15,113 nucleotides of DNA from Clostridia bacterium (GCA_017560175.1 JAFYOK010000321.1:1-15113); one strand, 5' to 3'. Shown: positions 1 to 6,995, counted from the first letter of the stretch. Program-made: numbers and translations. Notes: a model not told the origin generated them from the sequence alone.

Positions 1-42
1 CTTGAAGAAGATAAGATGGGCGAACAGCTGACAATGCTGTAA
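1..42 (+). CDS. Possible 3' end of an upstream gene (partial)
   Basis: Frame 1 is open from the window edge to a TAA at 40-42 and reads LEEDKMGEQLTML. Thirteen residues cannot identify a family, and the frame could be open by chance. In its favour, a small hairpin (47-60) and a strong terminator (146-175) follow on the same strand, as expected behind a real gene. The product is unknown. Confidence 0.35.
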   Translation, partial: LEEDKMGEQLTML

Positions 43-145
43 GGAAACCCGCTTGCGGGTAGCAAGAACAGTCCTTACGCAGTTGGCAGATCGTACTTAT
101 GCGTTTTACGCGTCTGCGAAGAATAGAGGGCTTTGCCCGCATGTG
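43..145 (+). other. Non-coding stretch with small hairpins after the first stop
   Basis: No convincing gene is seen. It contains ACCCG-CTTG-CGGGT (47-60), which has no T-run behind it, and a CGCAG/CTGCG pair (about 77-81 with 114-118) around a small GCGT-TTT-ACGC hairpin. This could be the 3' UTR of the upstream gene or a small structured RNA ending at the 146-175 terminator. I recognise no RNA family. Confidence 0.3.
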
Positions 146-175
146 AAAAACCCCCCGTTTTACGGGGGGATTTTT
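146..175 (+). terminator. Rho-independent terminator
   Basis: A perfect 7-bp GC stem CCCCCCG/CGGGGGG (151-157 with 163-169) has a 5-nt loop. It is preceded by AAAAA and followed by ATTTTT, so it can work in the plus direction and possibly also in minus. It probably ends the transcript entering from the left edge. Confidence 0.85.
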
Positions 176-182
176 ATTATTT

Positions 183-424
183 AGCCTTCCCTGTGTAAGG
201 GAAGGTGGCGCTCGACAGAGCGACGGATGAGGGACAGTCGACCGCCTGCACGCAGCCTCATTGTCATCCTGAGTGGAGCGTAGCGCAATCGAAGGATCTT
301 ACGCACAGTCCGGTCGGCTTTTATGCGGTGTGAGATGCTTCGACTTCGCTCAGCATGACAATACGGCCTAACGGCCGCCCTCATCAGTCACCGTTCGGTG
401 ACAGTTTCCCCGTAGGGGAAGCCT
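183..424. repeat. Nested (composite) intergenic inverted-repeat element
   Basis: About 240 bp of non-coding DNA is built as one inverted repeat inside another. The outer ends are hairpin-bearing arms: CCTTCCC/GGGAAGG at 185-205 on the left, and GTCACC-GTTC-GGTGAC (387-402) plus TTCCCC-GTAG-GGGAA (406-420) on the right. GATGAGGG on the left (227-234) is mirrored by CCCTCATC on the right (378-385). The inner element (261-361) starts TTGTCATCCTGAG and ends CTCAGCATGACAA, its inverse with one mismatch. No transposase is present. It resembles the short repeats scattered between genes in gut Clostridia; mobility and function are unknown. Short open frames across it are incidental. Confidence 0.8.
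261..361. repeat. Inner inverted-repeat unit with TGTCAT...ATGACA ends
   Basis: The left arm TTGTCATCCTGAG (261-273) and right arm CTCAGCATGACAA (349-361) are inverse copies with one mismatch. Pairing continues inward through ATCGAAGGATCT on the left and AGATGCTTCGA on the right, but the left arm carries about 10 extra bases. The unit looks like a self-contained MITE- or REP-like element lying inside the outer repeat. I see no target-site duplication. Confidence 0.75.
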
Positions 425-446
425 TTGAGATTCTTTACATGATTTT

Positions 447-488
447 ACAAAAAAATCGAAAGCGCTCCGCATTCGCGGAGCGCTTTTT
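447..488. terminator. Bidirectional terminator ending the M20 operon
   Basis: A 12-bp perfect stem AAAGCGCTCCGC/GCGGAGCGCTTT (459-470 with 475-486) has an ATTC loop. On the minus strand it is followed by CGATTTTTTT, so it ends the operon whose last stop codon is at 552. On the plus strand a short T-run follows, so it may also block transcription coming through the repeat element. Confidence 0.88.
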
Positions 489-551
489 CTGTCTTTATTC
501 AGCTAAAAAGAATAAATCGGTTTAAATTTTACCCGGCCCGGCCGCCGCCGA

Positions 552-1892
552 TTATTCGGCTGTTGCGTACTCCCGGAAGACGCGGACGAAGAACTCGACA
601 AAGGTATCCAGTGTGTTGGTGTCGAGGCATTCGTTAACGGCATGTGCGCCGCCGCCCTTGCCGCTGTTTGCGCCGCCGACATAACGGTAAACGCTGTCGG
701 ACATATCGCAGTAGTAGCGAGAGTCGGTGCCGCCGAAGACCAGTGCAGGCAGGACATGGACGTCTTCACCGTGCATATCCTTGGCCAGCTTGGCCAGCAG
801 ACGGTAAGCAGGGGAGTCGGTTGTCGAAACAGCGGGAGGATTATGACCCTTGAGCAGACGGAAGTGGACATACTCAGGCAGGACAGCCTTGAAGTGTGCT
901 TCCAGATCTTCCAGAGTCTCGCCGGGCAGAATACGGCTGTTGGTGACAACGGTAGCCTTTTCGGGCAGGATGTTGGCCTGGGCAGAACCCTGGGCCATGG
1001 TGGGAGTTGTGGTTGTGCGGATATAGGTATTGAGCATCTTGTTGCCGGCGCAGATGGCCTTTAGCTGCTCCCAGTTGCCTTCGGGATCGGCAAACAGTTC
1101 CTTCATGGGAGAAGGCGTGATGGCAGCCTGCGACTTGAACATCTGAATGACAGGTGCGGTCAGCTTGGGCTCCATGGGGTTGGCTTCCAGATCGTACATA
1201 GCCTTACCCAGCTTGCCCAGCGCATTGTGCTCGGGGGGCATCGCTGCATGGCCGCCGCCGTCTTCTACCCAGAACTCGTGGTCGGCATAGCCCTTTTCGC
1301 TGGCGAAGATCATAGCGACCTTGCTGCCGTTCATATTCATGATGCCGCCGCCCTCGTCGAGGACCAGACCGAAGCGCAGGCCGCGTGCCTTGAACTCGTC
1401 GGAAATGATCTGGCAGGCAGCACCGGGGCCGCCCATGATCTCTTCGTTATAACCAAAGGCCATATAGATATCAAAATCGGGAACGAAACCGTCGGCGATC
1501 AGTGCCTCGACAGCTTCCAGTTCGGCCAGCATGGTAGCCTTGCAGTCGCCGCAGCCGCGGCCCCACAGCATACCTTCTTCATCAATGTGGCCGGAGAAGG
1601 GAGGATACTTCCACTTGCTGTGGTCGCCTTCGGGAACAACGTCCTGATGTGCGCAGACCAGAACGGGCAGCTTGCCCGACTTGCCGGTGCCCTTCCAATG
1701 ATAGACCAGACCGGCTTTGCCCATGACTTCCTTAGTCAGGGTCTTATGAATGAGGGGATAGGTCTCTTCCAGATACTTGTGCAGCTGGAAAAAAGCCTCC
1801 AGAGGCAGATTTTCGGGATCAACGGTGGAAACAGTAGGGCACTGGACCATACCGGACAGATGGGCGGCATACTTCTTGTTATCGTGCTGCAT
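552..1892 (-). CDS. M20 family metallopeptidase, carboxypeptidase S/PM20D1-like (copy B)
   Basis: Predicted cytoplasmic zinc hydrolase of 446 residues that cleaves an amide or peptide bond next to a free carboxylate. The M20 ligand set is visible: AHQD (His82), GRGCGDCK (Asp116), NEE (general base Glu150, ligand Glu151), VLDEGG (Asp179) and GGAHAVNE (His417). HAAMPPEHN (from His215) lies in the lid domain that contributes a catalytic His across the dimer. The metal-binding half and the wording around DVVPEG, PPFSG and DEGGG resemble carboxypeptidase S and mammalian PM20D1, which hydrolyse Gly-X dipeptides or N-fatty-acyl amino acids; the true substrate cannot be read here. No signal peptide is seen. 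The start has an AAAGGAG site 8 nt upstream. It is the last gene of the operon and aligns without gaps to the neighbour at 1983-3323, so the pair is a tandem duplication. Confidence 0.9.
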   Translation of the reverse strand: MQHDNKKYAAHLSGMVQCPTVSTVDPENLPLEAFFQLHKYLEETYPLIHKTLTKEVMGKAGLVYHWKGTGKSGKLPVLVCAHQDVVPEGDHSKWKYPPFSGHIDEEGMLWGRGCGDCKATMLAELEAVEALIADGFVPDFDIYMAFGYNEEIMGGPGAACQIISDEFKARGLRFGLVLDEGGGIMNMNGSKVAMIFASEKGYADHEFWVEDGGGHAAMPPEHNALGKLGKAMYDLEANPMEPKLTAPVIQMFKSQAAITPSPMKELFADPEGNWEQLKAICAGNKMLNTYIRTTTTPTMAQGSAQANILPEKATVVTNSRILPGETLEDLEAHFKAVLPEYVHFRLLKGHNPPAVSTTDSPAYRLLAKLAKDMHGEDVHVLPALVFGGTDSRYYCDMSDSVYRYVGGANSGKGGGAHAVNECLDTNTLDTFVEFFVRVFREYATAE

Positions 1893-1915
1893 GATGCTTC
1901 TCCTTTATGTTTTAG

Positions 1916-1949
1916 TAAAAAACAGGGAGGCAGAATATTCTGCCTCCCT
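1916..1949 (-). terminator. Intercistronic terminator-like hairpin between the two M20 paralogs
   Basis: A 12-bp perfect stem AGGGAGGCAGAA/TTCTGCCTCCCT (1924-1935 with 1938-1949) is followed on the minus strand by a G and six Ts. That is the form of a Rho-independent terminator. The ribosome binding site of the next gene begins about 15 nt beyond, leaving little room for a promoter. The last gene is therefore likely reached by read-through or by RNA processing that stabilises the upstream message. Confidence 0.75.
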
Positions 1950-1982
1950 ATGTAATGGTAGTTTTAACGGAAGACGGGCAGA

Positions 1983-3323
1983 TTATTCGGCGTCGCCGTA
2001 AGCCTGGATGATGCGGACAAAGAACTCAACACAGCTGTCGAGGACTTCGGTATCGATATGCTCGTTAACGGCATGAACGCCGCCAACTCTTGTGCTGGCC
2101 TTGCCGCCGACGAAACGATAGACGCTGTCGGACAGGGGGCAGTAGTAACGGGAATCGGTACCGCCGGCAACCAGACCGGGAACGATGACGACATCGTCGC
2201 CGTGCAGTTCATGGACGACCTTGGTGACGACCTTGAAGCCTGTGCTCTCGGTGGAGGAAATGGAGGGCGGATTGTGGCCCTTGGCCAGACGGAAGTGGAC
2301 TTCCTCGGGCAGGACAGCCTTGAAGTGGGCTTCCAGCATTTCCAGAGTATCACCGGGCAGCAGACGGCTGTTGGTGATGATCGATGCCTTTTCGGGCAGG
2401 ATATTGGCCTGCGCAGAGCCCTGGGCCATGGTGGGAGTTGTGGTTGTGCGGAAGAACTGGTTGTTCTCGCGTGTATCGATGCAGATCTGCTTGAGCTCAT
2501 CCCAGTTAGCTTCGGGATCGGCCTTCAGCTCGCCCATGTGGCCTGCAGTGATAGGTGCCTGTGCCTTAAACATCTTAACAACAGCATCAACCAGCTTGAG
2601 GGGCATGGGATTAGATTCCAGATCGTACATGGCCTTGCCCAGCTTACCCAGCGCATTGTGCTCGGGAGGCATAGCTGCGTGGCCGCCGCCGTCCTCTACC
2701 CAGAACTCATAGTCGGCATAGCCCTTTTCACCAACATTGATGGAAGCGACCTTGCCATTGGGGGTATTGGCAACACCGCCGCCCTCGTCGAGGACCAGAC
2801 CGAAGCGAATGCCGCGCTTGGCAAACTCATCGGCGATGATCTGGCAGGCAGCACCGGGGCCGCCCATGATCTCTTCGTTATAGCCAAAGGCCATATAAAC
2901 GTCGTAATCGGGAGTAAAGCCCTCTTCAAGCAGGGCTTCAACGGCTTCCATCTCGGCCATCAGGGTCATTTTGCAGTCGCCTGCACCGCGGCCCCACATA
3001 ACGCCTTCTTCGTCGATGTGGCCGGAGAAGGGAGGATACTTCCAGTTGTTCCAGTCGCCTTCGGGAACGACGTCCTGATGTGCGCAGAACAGAATGGGCA
3101 GCTTATCCGACTTGCCTGTACCCTTCCAATGGAAGACCAGACCGCACTTGCCCATGACTTCCTTGGTCAGATGCTTATGGACCAGAGGATAGATTTCTGC
3201 CAGATAGTCGTGCATCTTGAGAAATTCTTCGGTGGGGAGCTTGTCGGGATCGACGTTGGAAACGGTGGGGAACTTGACCATGCCGGACAGATGCTCGGCA
3301 TACTTCTTCTTGTCGTACTTCAT
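1983..3323 (-). CDS. M20 family metallopeptidase, carboxypeptidase S/PM20D1-like (copy A)
   Basis: A 446-residue zinc hydrolase of the same length as the downstream copy, differing mostly in the lid domain and the C-terminal third. All M20 ligands are kept: His82 (AHQD), Asp116 (GRGAGDCK), Glu150/Glu151 (NEE), Asp179 (VLDEGG) and His418 (GGVHAVNE), plus the dimer-interface His215. The most variable stretches, about 181-196, 245-292 and 355-415, lie around the lid and the substrate pocket, which suggests the copies prefer different acyl or amino-acid groups (inference). The start codon has a TTGGAG site 8 nt upstream. It sits 76 nt behind the M20D gene and 90 nt ahead of its paralog, each gap holding a hairpin. 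Peptidase, aminoacylase or N-acyl-amino-acid hydrolase activity are all possible. Confidence 0.9.
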   Translation of the reverse strand: MKYDKKKYAEHLSGMVKFPTVSNVDPDKLPTEEFLKMHDYLAEIYPLVHKHLTKEVMGKCGLVFHWKGTGKSDKLPILFCAHQDVVPEGDWNNWKYPPFSGHIDEEGVMWGRGAGDCKMTLMAEMEAVEALLEEGFTPDYDVYMAFGYNEEIMGGPGAACQIIADEFAKRGIRFGLVLDEGGGVANTPNGKVASINVGEKGYADYEFWVEDGGGHAAMPPEHNALGKLGKAMYDLESNPMPLKLVDAVVKMFKAQAPITAGHMGELKADPEANWDELKQICIDTRENNQFFRTTTTPTMAQGSAQANILPEKASIITNSRLLPGDTLEMLEAHFKAVLPEEVHFRLAKGHNPPSISSTESTGFKVVTKVVHELHGDDVVIVPGLVAGGTDSRYYCPLSDSVYRFVGGKASTRVGGVHAVNEHIDTEVLDSCVEFFVRIIQAYGDAE

Positions 3324-3365
3324 GTTTATGCTCCAATCTTTGAGAATTTTTTGGTTTTAAAGAGA

Positions 3366-3390
3366 CCGGAGGCAGGGTTACTGCCTCCGG
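3366..3390 (-). terminator. Intercistronic hairpin between the M20D gene and the first M20 paralog
   Basis: A 10-bp perfect stem CCGGAGGCAG/CTGCCTCCGG (3366-3375 with 3381-3390) has a 5-nt loop. On the minus strand it is followed by TCTCTTTAAAA, a poor T-run, so termination should be weak. The stem shares the GGAGGCAG core with the hairpin in the next gap (1924-1949). It may act as an attenuator or an RNA-stability element. Confidence 0.55.
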
Positions 3391-3399
3391 AAAAATAAC

Positions 3400-4584
3400 T
3401 TACTTGTGGTTCTTCAGCCACTCCAGGGCACAGTGGACATAGGTTGCAGCGCCGTAGGGCAGAGCAGCCTCGCTGTACAGGACCTTGGGGTTGTGGTTGG
3501 AGATACGCTTTGTGACGTCTTCGTAGCCGCCGCCCAGCCAGAAGATCTGTGCAGGGACTTCGTCGCCGAAGTAGGAGAAGTCTTCCGAACCTGTGGAACG
3601 GACCTTCTTGGGGATCATACGCTCAGCGCCGACGACCTCGGCTGCATACTTGACGACCTCATCGGTGAACTCGGGATCGCAGTCCATGGGAGGTGCGGAG
3701 AAGAGCCACTCAACGGATGCTTCGCCGCCGAACAGCTTGGCTGTACCTTCGACGATTTCTTCTGTACGCTTGACCATGAACTTTGTCAGTTCCTTATTGA
3801 AGCCGCGCATTGTGCCGCGCATGTGGCCGATTTCGGGGATGACGTTTGTAGCGCCGTCGCCGAAGATCATGGTGCCCATGGTCAGTGTGCACTGCTCAGC
3901 AGCGTTGATCTCGCGGGCCAGCAGTTCCTGCAGCGCCAGGTAGATGTGAACGCCGATGTTGATGGGGGAAATACCCGAATGGGGAGCCGCACCGTGGCAG
4001 CCCTTACCCTTGACGGTGATATCAAAGCCATCGGCAGAACCCATGTTGGGGCCCTTGCCATAGGTCAGCTCGCCGGGTTCGCCGAAGGGACCGATATGGA
4101 TAGCCAGAGCGGAATCGACCTTGGGATTCTCCAGGACGCCGTGCTCGATCATGTCCTTCGCACCGCCGAAGGTCTCTTCGTTGGGCTGGAAGCAGATCTT
4201 GACTGTGCCTTCGATCTCGTCTTCGAATTCCTTCAGCATCTTGCAGGCTGCCAGCATCATGGACATATGGAAGTCATGGCCGCAGGCATGCATCTTGCCG
4301 GGGTGCTCGGAAGAGAAGGGCAGGCCGGTTTCCTCGGGCATGGGCAGAGCGTCCATGTCGGCGCGGATCAGGATGCACTTGCCGGGTTTCTTGCCGCCGG
4401 CCAGGGCGACGATGCCCATTGTGCCGCAATCCTGGGGCTCGTAGCCCATAGCGACCAGCTTTTCCTTGATATACTTAACTGTCATAGGCAGTTCGTTGGT
4501 GGTTTCGGGGTAACGGTGGAAATGGCGGCGATCGGCGACCATCTCTTCCATCAGTTCGTTGGCTCTTGCCAGAAACTTGTTCAT
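3400..4584 (-). CDS. M20D family amidohydrolase (hippurate/N-acyl-amino-acid hydrolase type)
   Basis: Predicted cytoplasmic enzyme of 394 residues that removes an acyl group from an N-acyl amino acid, as in hippurate hydrolase, aminoacylase and IAA-amino-acid hydrolase. M20D motifs appear in order: RADMDALP (74-81), MHACGHD (98-104, metal ligands Cys101 and His103), QPNEE (133-137), AIH (His163), SEDFSYF (333-339) and HNP (His364). All five metal ligands are present. The chosen ATG at 4584 has AAGGAGG 9 nt upstream. The frame stays open to an ATG at 4674, but that codon lies at the expected transcription start, has no binding site, and the added residues match nothing in the family. It is the first gene of the three-gene M20 operon, downstream of the promoter at about 4681. 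Confidence 0.92.
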   Translation of the reverse strand: MNKFLARANELMEEMVADRRHFHRYPETTNELPMTVKYIKEKLVAMGYEPQDCGTMGIVALAGGKKPGKCILIRADMDALPMPEETGLPFSSEHPGKMHACGHDFHMSMMLAACKMLKEFEDEIEGTVKICFQPNEETFGGAKDMIEHGVLENPKVDSALAIHIGPFGEPGELTYGKGPNMGSADGFDITVKGKGCHGAAPHSGISPINIGVHIYLALQELLAREINAAEQCTLTMGTMIFGDGATNVIPEIGHMRGTMRGFNKELTKFMVKRTEEIVEGTAKLFGGEASVEWLFSAPPMDCDPEFTDEVVKYAAEVVGAERMIPKKVRSTGSEDFSYFGDEVPAQIFWLGGGYEDVTKRISNHNPKVLYSEAALPYGAATYVHCALEWLKNHK

Positions 4585-4680
4585 AAGATTTTCCTCCTTG
4601 ATTGAATATCTATCTTTTCCTTTTTCCGGGGAAATGCAGAAATCGAAGGGCAGGACATGCGCCATACTCTTCATGTTATC

Positions 4681-4709
4681 ATTATAACAGAAAAATGAAG
4701 CAAATGGTG
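4681..4709 (-). promoter_or_regulatory. Promoter of the M20 operon
   Basis: The minus strand has a perfect -10 TATAAT (plus 4681-4686). The best -35 is poor: TTCACC-like at 19 nt spacing. Transcription would start near 4674 and leave a leader of about 90 nt before the ATG at 4584. The terminator of the gene at 4844 lies about 80 nt upstream, so this operon needs its own promoter. Confidence 0.6.
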
Positions 4710-4785
4710 AAGTTTATGCACATATTGTTGCAGAAAAAACCACTATATTTTTGTGCACCTTTAACAATAGGTGGGAGTTTTGCTA

Positions 4786-4815
4786 TAAAAAACGGGCGGC
4801 CTTATGGCCGCCCGT
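4786..4815 (-). terminator. Terminator of the amidohydrolase gene
   Basis: A 10-bp perfect stem ACGGGCGGCC/GGCCGCCCGT (4792-4801 with 4806-4815) has a 4-nt loop. On the minus strand a run of six Ts follows directly. It lies 28 nt after the stop at 4844 and separates this gene from the M20 operon. Confidence 0.9.
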
Positions 4816-4843
4816 GAAAAGATATGTTTTTGTGCAGAGCAGA

Positions 4844-6001
4844 TTAGTGCTGGAAAACGACGCCATCGATGATGGTCTCGGTGCACTTTGTGTAGTTGCA
4901 GAAGGGGTCGCCGTTGAAGATGGCGATGTCAGCGTCCTTGCCGACTTCCAGAGAGCCCATTCTGTCTTCCAGACCCAGCAGCTTAGCGGGGTTCAGAGTA
5001 ACAGCCTTCAGAGCGTAGTCCCAGCTCAGGCCTTCACGGATAGCGATACCGACGTTGATGGGCAGCATCTTTGTGAAGGAGGATGTATCCTGTGTCAGGC
5101 AGAAGTTGACGCCGGCCTTTTCCAGGATGCCGGGGTTAGCAAATGTGGTGTTCCAAATTTCCATCTTTGCGGGCTGCATGTCCAGAGGACCGACAACAGC
5201 TGTGACGCCTTCCTTGGCCAGGAAGTCCTTAATCATGTAGCCTTCTGTGCAGTGCTCGATAGCGAAGTCGAGGCCGAATTCCTTGGCGATGCGGACTGCT
5301 GTGACGATATCATCGTTGCGGTGTGCATGCATACGAACCTTCATCTCGCCGCGGACGACGGGAACCAGGGATTCCAGACGGAAGTCGGGCTTGGGAGGCT
5401 CCTTGCCTTCCTGCTCAGCCTTCAGCTTAGCATCGGAGTATGCCTTAGCATTGAACAGAGCCTCACGCAGAACGGAAGCAACACCCATACGTGTGTTGGG
5501 CAGGATATTATTGGAACCGTAGACGTTCTTGGGGTTCTCACCAAAGGCCATCTTCATCATCTCTGTGCCGGGGATCAGCAGATCCAGAACGGTCTCGCCG
5601 TCGATGCACTTGAAGGCGAAGCCTGTGCCGCCGATGACGTTGGCAGAGCCGGGGCCTGTGTAGCAGACGGTGAAGCCTGCATCACGAGCAGCCTTGATGG
5701 CCATATCCTTGGGATTCATGCCGTCGATGCCGCGGATCTGGCTTGTGTTGGGGGAAGAGACCTCGTTGCCGTCGTGAACAACAGGACGGGGCTGGGGCTC
5801 AGCAAATGTGGAGATGTGTGTATGTGCATCGATGAAACCGGGTGTGACCCACTTGCCCTCAGCGCAGATAACTTCTGCACCCTCGGGGATAGCAACGTCA
5901 GCACCGATGGCTGCGATTTTACCGTTTTCGATGAGGATTGTACCGTTTTCGATGGTACCGTTTGTGACTGTCAGCAGCTTGCCGCCTTTAATAGCAATCA
6001 T
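4844..6001 (-). CDS. Imidazolonepropionase-like amidohydrolase
   Basis: A 385-residue metal-dependent hydrolase of the amidohydrolase superfamily. The N-terminal beta-sandwich strands (about 1-54) lead to PGFIDAHTHI, with the metal pair His60 and His62. The TIM-barrel motifs MHAHR (His225, His227), IEHC (His250) and LTQD (Asp305) follow. The C-terminal part has LNPAKLLGLEDRMGSLEVG (336-354) and GKDADIAIF, the standard ending where the chain returns to the sandwich. The stretch with PGSANVIGGTG (117-127) is typical of the imidazolonepropionase-related group of unknown substrate. Real imidazolonepropionase is not indicated, as no histidine-degradation genes are nearby. AAAGGAG lies 9 nt before the ATG. 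It has its own promoter and terminator. Its position among peptidases suggests a cyclic amide, lactam or acylated amino-acid substrate (inference). Confidence 0.85.
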   Translation of the reverse strand: MIAIKGGKLLTVTNGTIENGTILIENGKIAAIGADVAIPEGAEVICAEGKWVTPGFIDAHTHISTFAEPQPRPVVHDGNEVSSPNTSQIRGIDGMNPKDMAIKAARDAGFTVCYTGPGSANVIGGTGFAFKCIDGETVLDLLIPGTEMMKMAFGENPKNVYGSNNILPNTRMGVASVLREALFNAKAYSDAKLKAEQEGKEPPKPDFRLESLVPVVRGEMKVRMHAHRNDDIVTAVRIAKEFGLDFAIEHCTEGYMIKDFLAKEGVTAVVGPLDMQPAKMEIWNTTFANPGILEKAGVNFCLTQDTSSFTKMLPINVGIAIREGLSWDYALKAVTLNPAKLLGLEDRMGSLEVGKDADIAIFNGDPFCNYTKCTETIIDGVVFQH

Positions 6002-6075
6002 GGTCAGTTTCTCCTTTGATATTAAAATTGAAATAAATACAAAACATTAGGGGCTCAAAAGCGCCTCTACAACTC

Positions 6076-6103
6076 ATTATAGCCAACGCGGAGAAAAAAT
6101 CAA
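6076..6103 (-). promoter_or_regulatory. Promoter of the amidohydrolase gene
   Basis: On the minus strand TTGATT (plus 6098-6103) and a perfect TATAAT (plus 6076-6081) are 16 nt apart. The predicted start is near 6069, giving a leader of about 70 nt. It is back to back with the tRNA promoter at 6154-6185. Confidence 0.7.
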
Positions 6104-6153
6104 GATGTCGTTTTGGTGAATTTGCTGTCAGATACTTTAATTATAAAAAAGTG

Positions 6154-6185
6154 TTGACAATGGACTCCGGTTGTGGTATTATAAT
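6154..6185 (+). promoter_or_regulatory. Strong promoter of tRNA-fMet
   Basis: A perfect TTGACA (6154-6159) is followed at 17 nt by TATTAT (6177-6182), which overlaps a perfect TATAAT at 6180-6185 (20 nt spacing). The tRNA begins 15 nt after the second hexamer, consistent with a short cleaved leader. Confidence 0.85.
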
Positions 6186-6200
6186 TAGGCAATAAGACAT

Positions 6201-6277
<77 letters not shown>

Positions 6278-6280
6278 TTA

Positions 6281-6315
6281 AAAGCAGTATCCGAAAGGAT
6301 GCTGCTTTTCTTTTT
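6281..6315 (+). terminator. Terminator of tRNA-fMet
   Basis: AAAGCAG-T-ATCC pairs with GGAT-G-CTGCTTT (6281-6292 with 6297-6308) around a stable GAAA tetraloop. It is followed by TCTTTTT. It starts 3 nt after the tRNA. Confidence 0.9.
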
Positions 6316-6398
6316 ATATTCAAAACCAAACTCTACGCATCATAGGTTGCCCCGGGCGGCTTTTTCTGTTAAGGTATTGGGCAGAAAGGATGATGAGA

Positions 6399-6995
6399 AT
6401 GAATACATACGTCACCGGCGCGGCCATCCGCGACCTGCGTGAAAAACGAGGCATTACCCAGAATGAACTGGCCGAGCAGATCGGCGTCAGCAATAAAACC
6501 ATTTCCAAGTGGGAAACCGCACGCGGCCTGCCCGATATTTCGCTGTTGCAGCCGCTGGCGGCGGCTTTGGGAGTATCGGTCATTGAACTGATGAATGGCG
6601 AACCCATCGTCAACCGCAATCTTTCGGCCAATATGCTGCGTTCCAAACTTTATATCTGCCCCATCTGCGGCAATGTCATCCATGGTCTCGGCGATGCCGT
6701 TGTCAGCTGCTGCGGTGTCACCCTGCCTGCAGCCGAAGCCGAAGAGGCCGATGAGGAGCATGAACTGACATTGGAAATGGTGGAAGATGAATGGTTTGTC
6801 ACCGTCCATCATTCCATGACAAAGGCACATTATATTTCCTTTTTGGCCTTTGTGACCACAGACCGTTTCCAGATGGTCAAACTCTACCCCGAAGGAGAGG
6901 CACAGACACGCCTGCAGCTGCGCGGTGGCGGTATGCTCTATTACTACTGCAATCGTCATGGTCTGTTCAAGCGCAAAATCACAAGAATGAAATAA
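6399..6995 (+). CDS. XRE-family regulator fused to a desulfoferrodoxin-like (superoxide reductase) domain
   Basis: Numbering is from the upstream ATG at 6390, which would give 201 residues. The ATG at 6399 (198 residues) has AAGGA 8 nt ahead and is preferred. Residues 9-67 are a helix-turn-helix of the Cro/cI (XRE) type, with ITQNELAEQIGVSNKTISKWE. Residues 88-110 form a desulforedoxin-like metal centre, CPIC (90, 93) and CC (107, 108). Residues about 122-196 match the superoxide reductase core: EEHEL (His124), HSMTKAHYI (His141, His147) and YCNRHGLFK (Cys187, His190). These five residues correspond to the four His and one Cys that bind the catalytic iron. The lysine that normally precedes the first His is Glu123 here, so catalysis may be reduced. 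Likely a cytoplasmic DNA-binding sensor of superoxide, oxygen or iron (inference). No clear promoter of its own is seen. Confidence 0.85.
   Translation: MNTYVTGAAIRDLREKRGITQNELAEQIGVSNKTISKWETARGLPDISLLQPLAAALGVSVIELMNGEPIVNRNLSANMLRSKLYICPICGNVIHGLGDAVVSCCGVTLPAAEAEEADEEHELTLEMVEDEWFVTVHHSMTKAHYISFLAFVTTDRFQMVKLYPEGEAQTRLQLRGGGMLYYYCNRHGLFKRKITRMK

Noticed and set aside
181..384. A 67-residue minus-strand frame in the nested repeat
   Set aside because: It is made of inverted-repeat sequence and has no ribosome binding site.
2058..3398. A 446-residue open frame on the plus strand opposite the M20 paralog
   Set aside because: It mirrors the real gene almost exactly, lacks a ribosome binding site and shows no domain. 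It arises from GC-rich codon use leaving the antisense frame without stops.
3406..4605. A 399-residue plus-strand frame opposite the M20D gene
   Set aside because: Antisense shadow with Gly/Ala/Asp/His-rich sequence and no family motif; the minus-strand gene has all M20D motifs.
6347..6375. Possible promoter for the XRE-desulfoferrodoxin gene (TTGCCC, 17 nt, TAAGGT)
   Set aside because: The -10 matches only three of six positions; read-through from the tRNA or an unusual promoter is equally likely.
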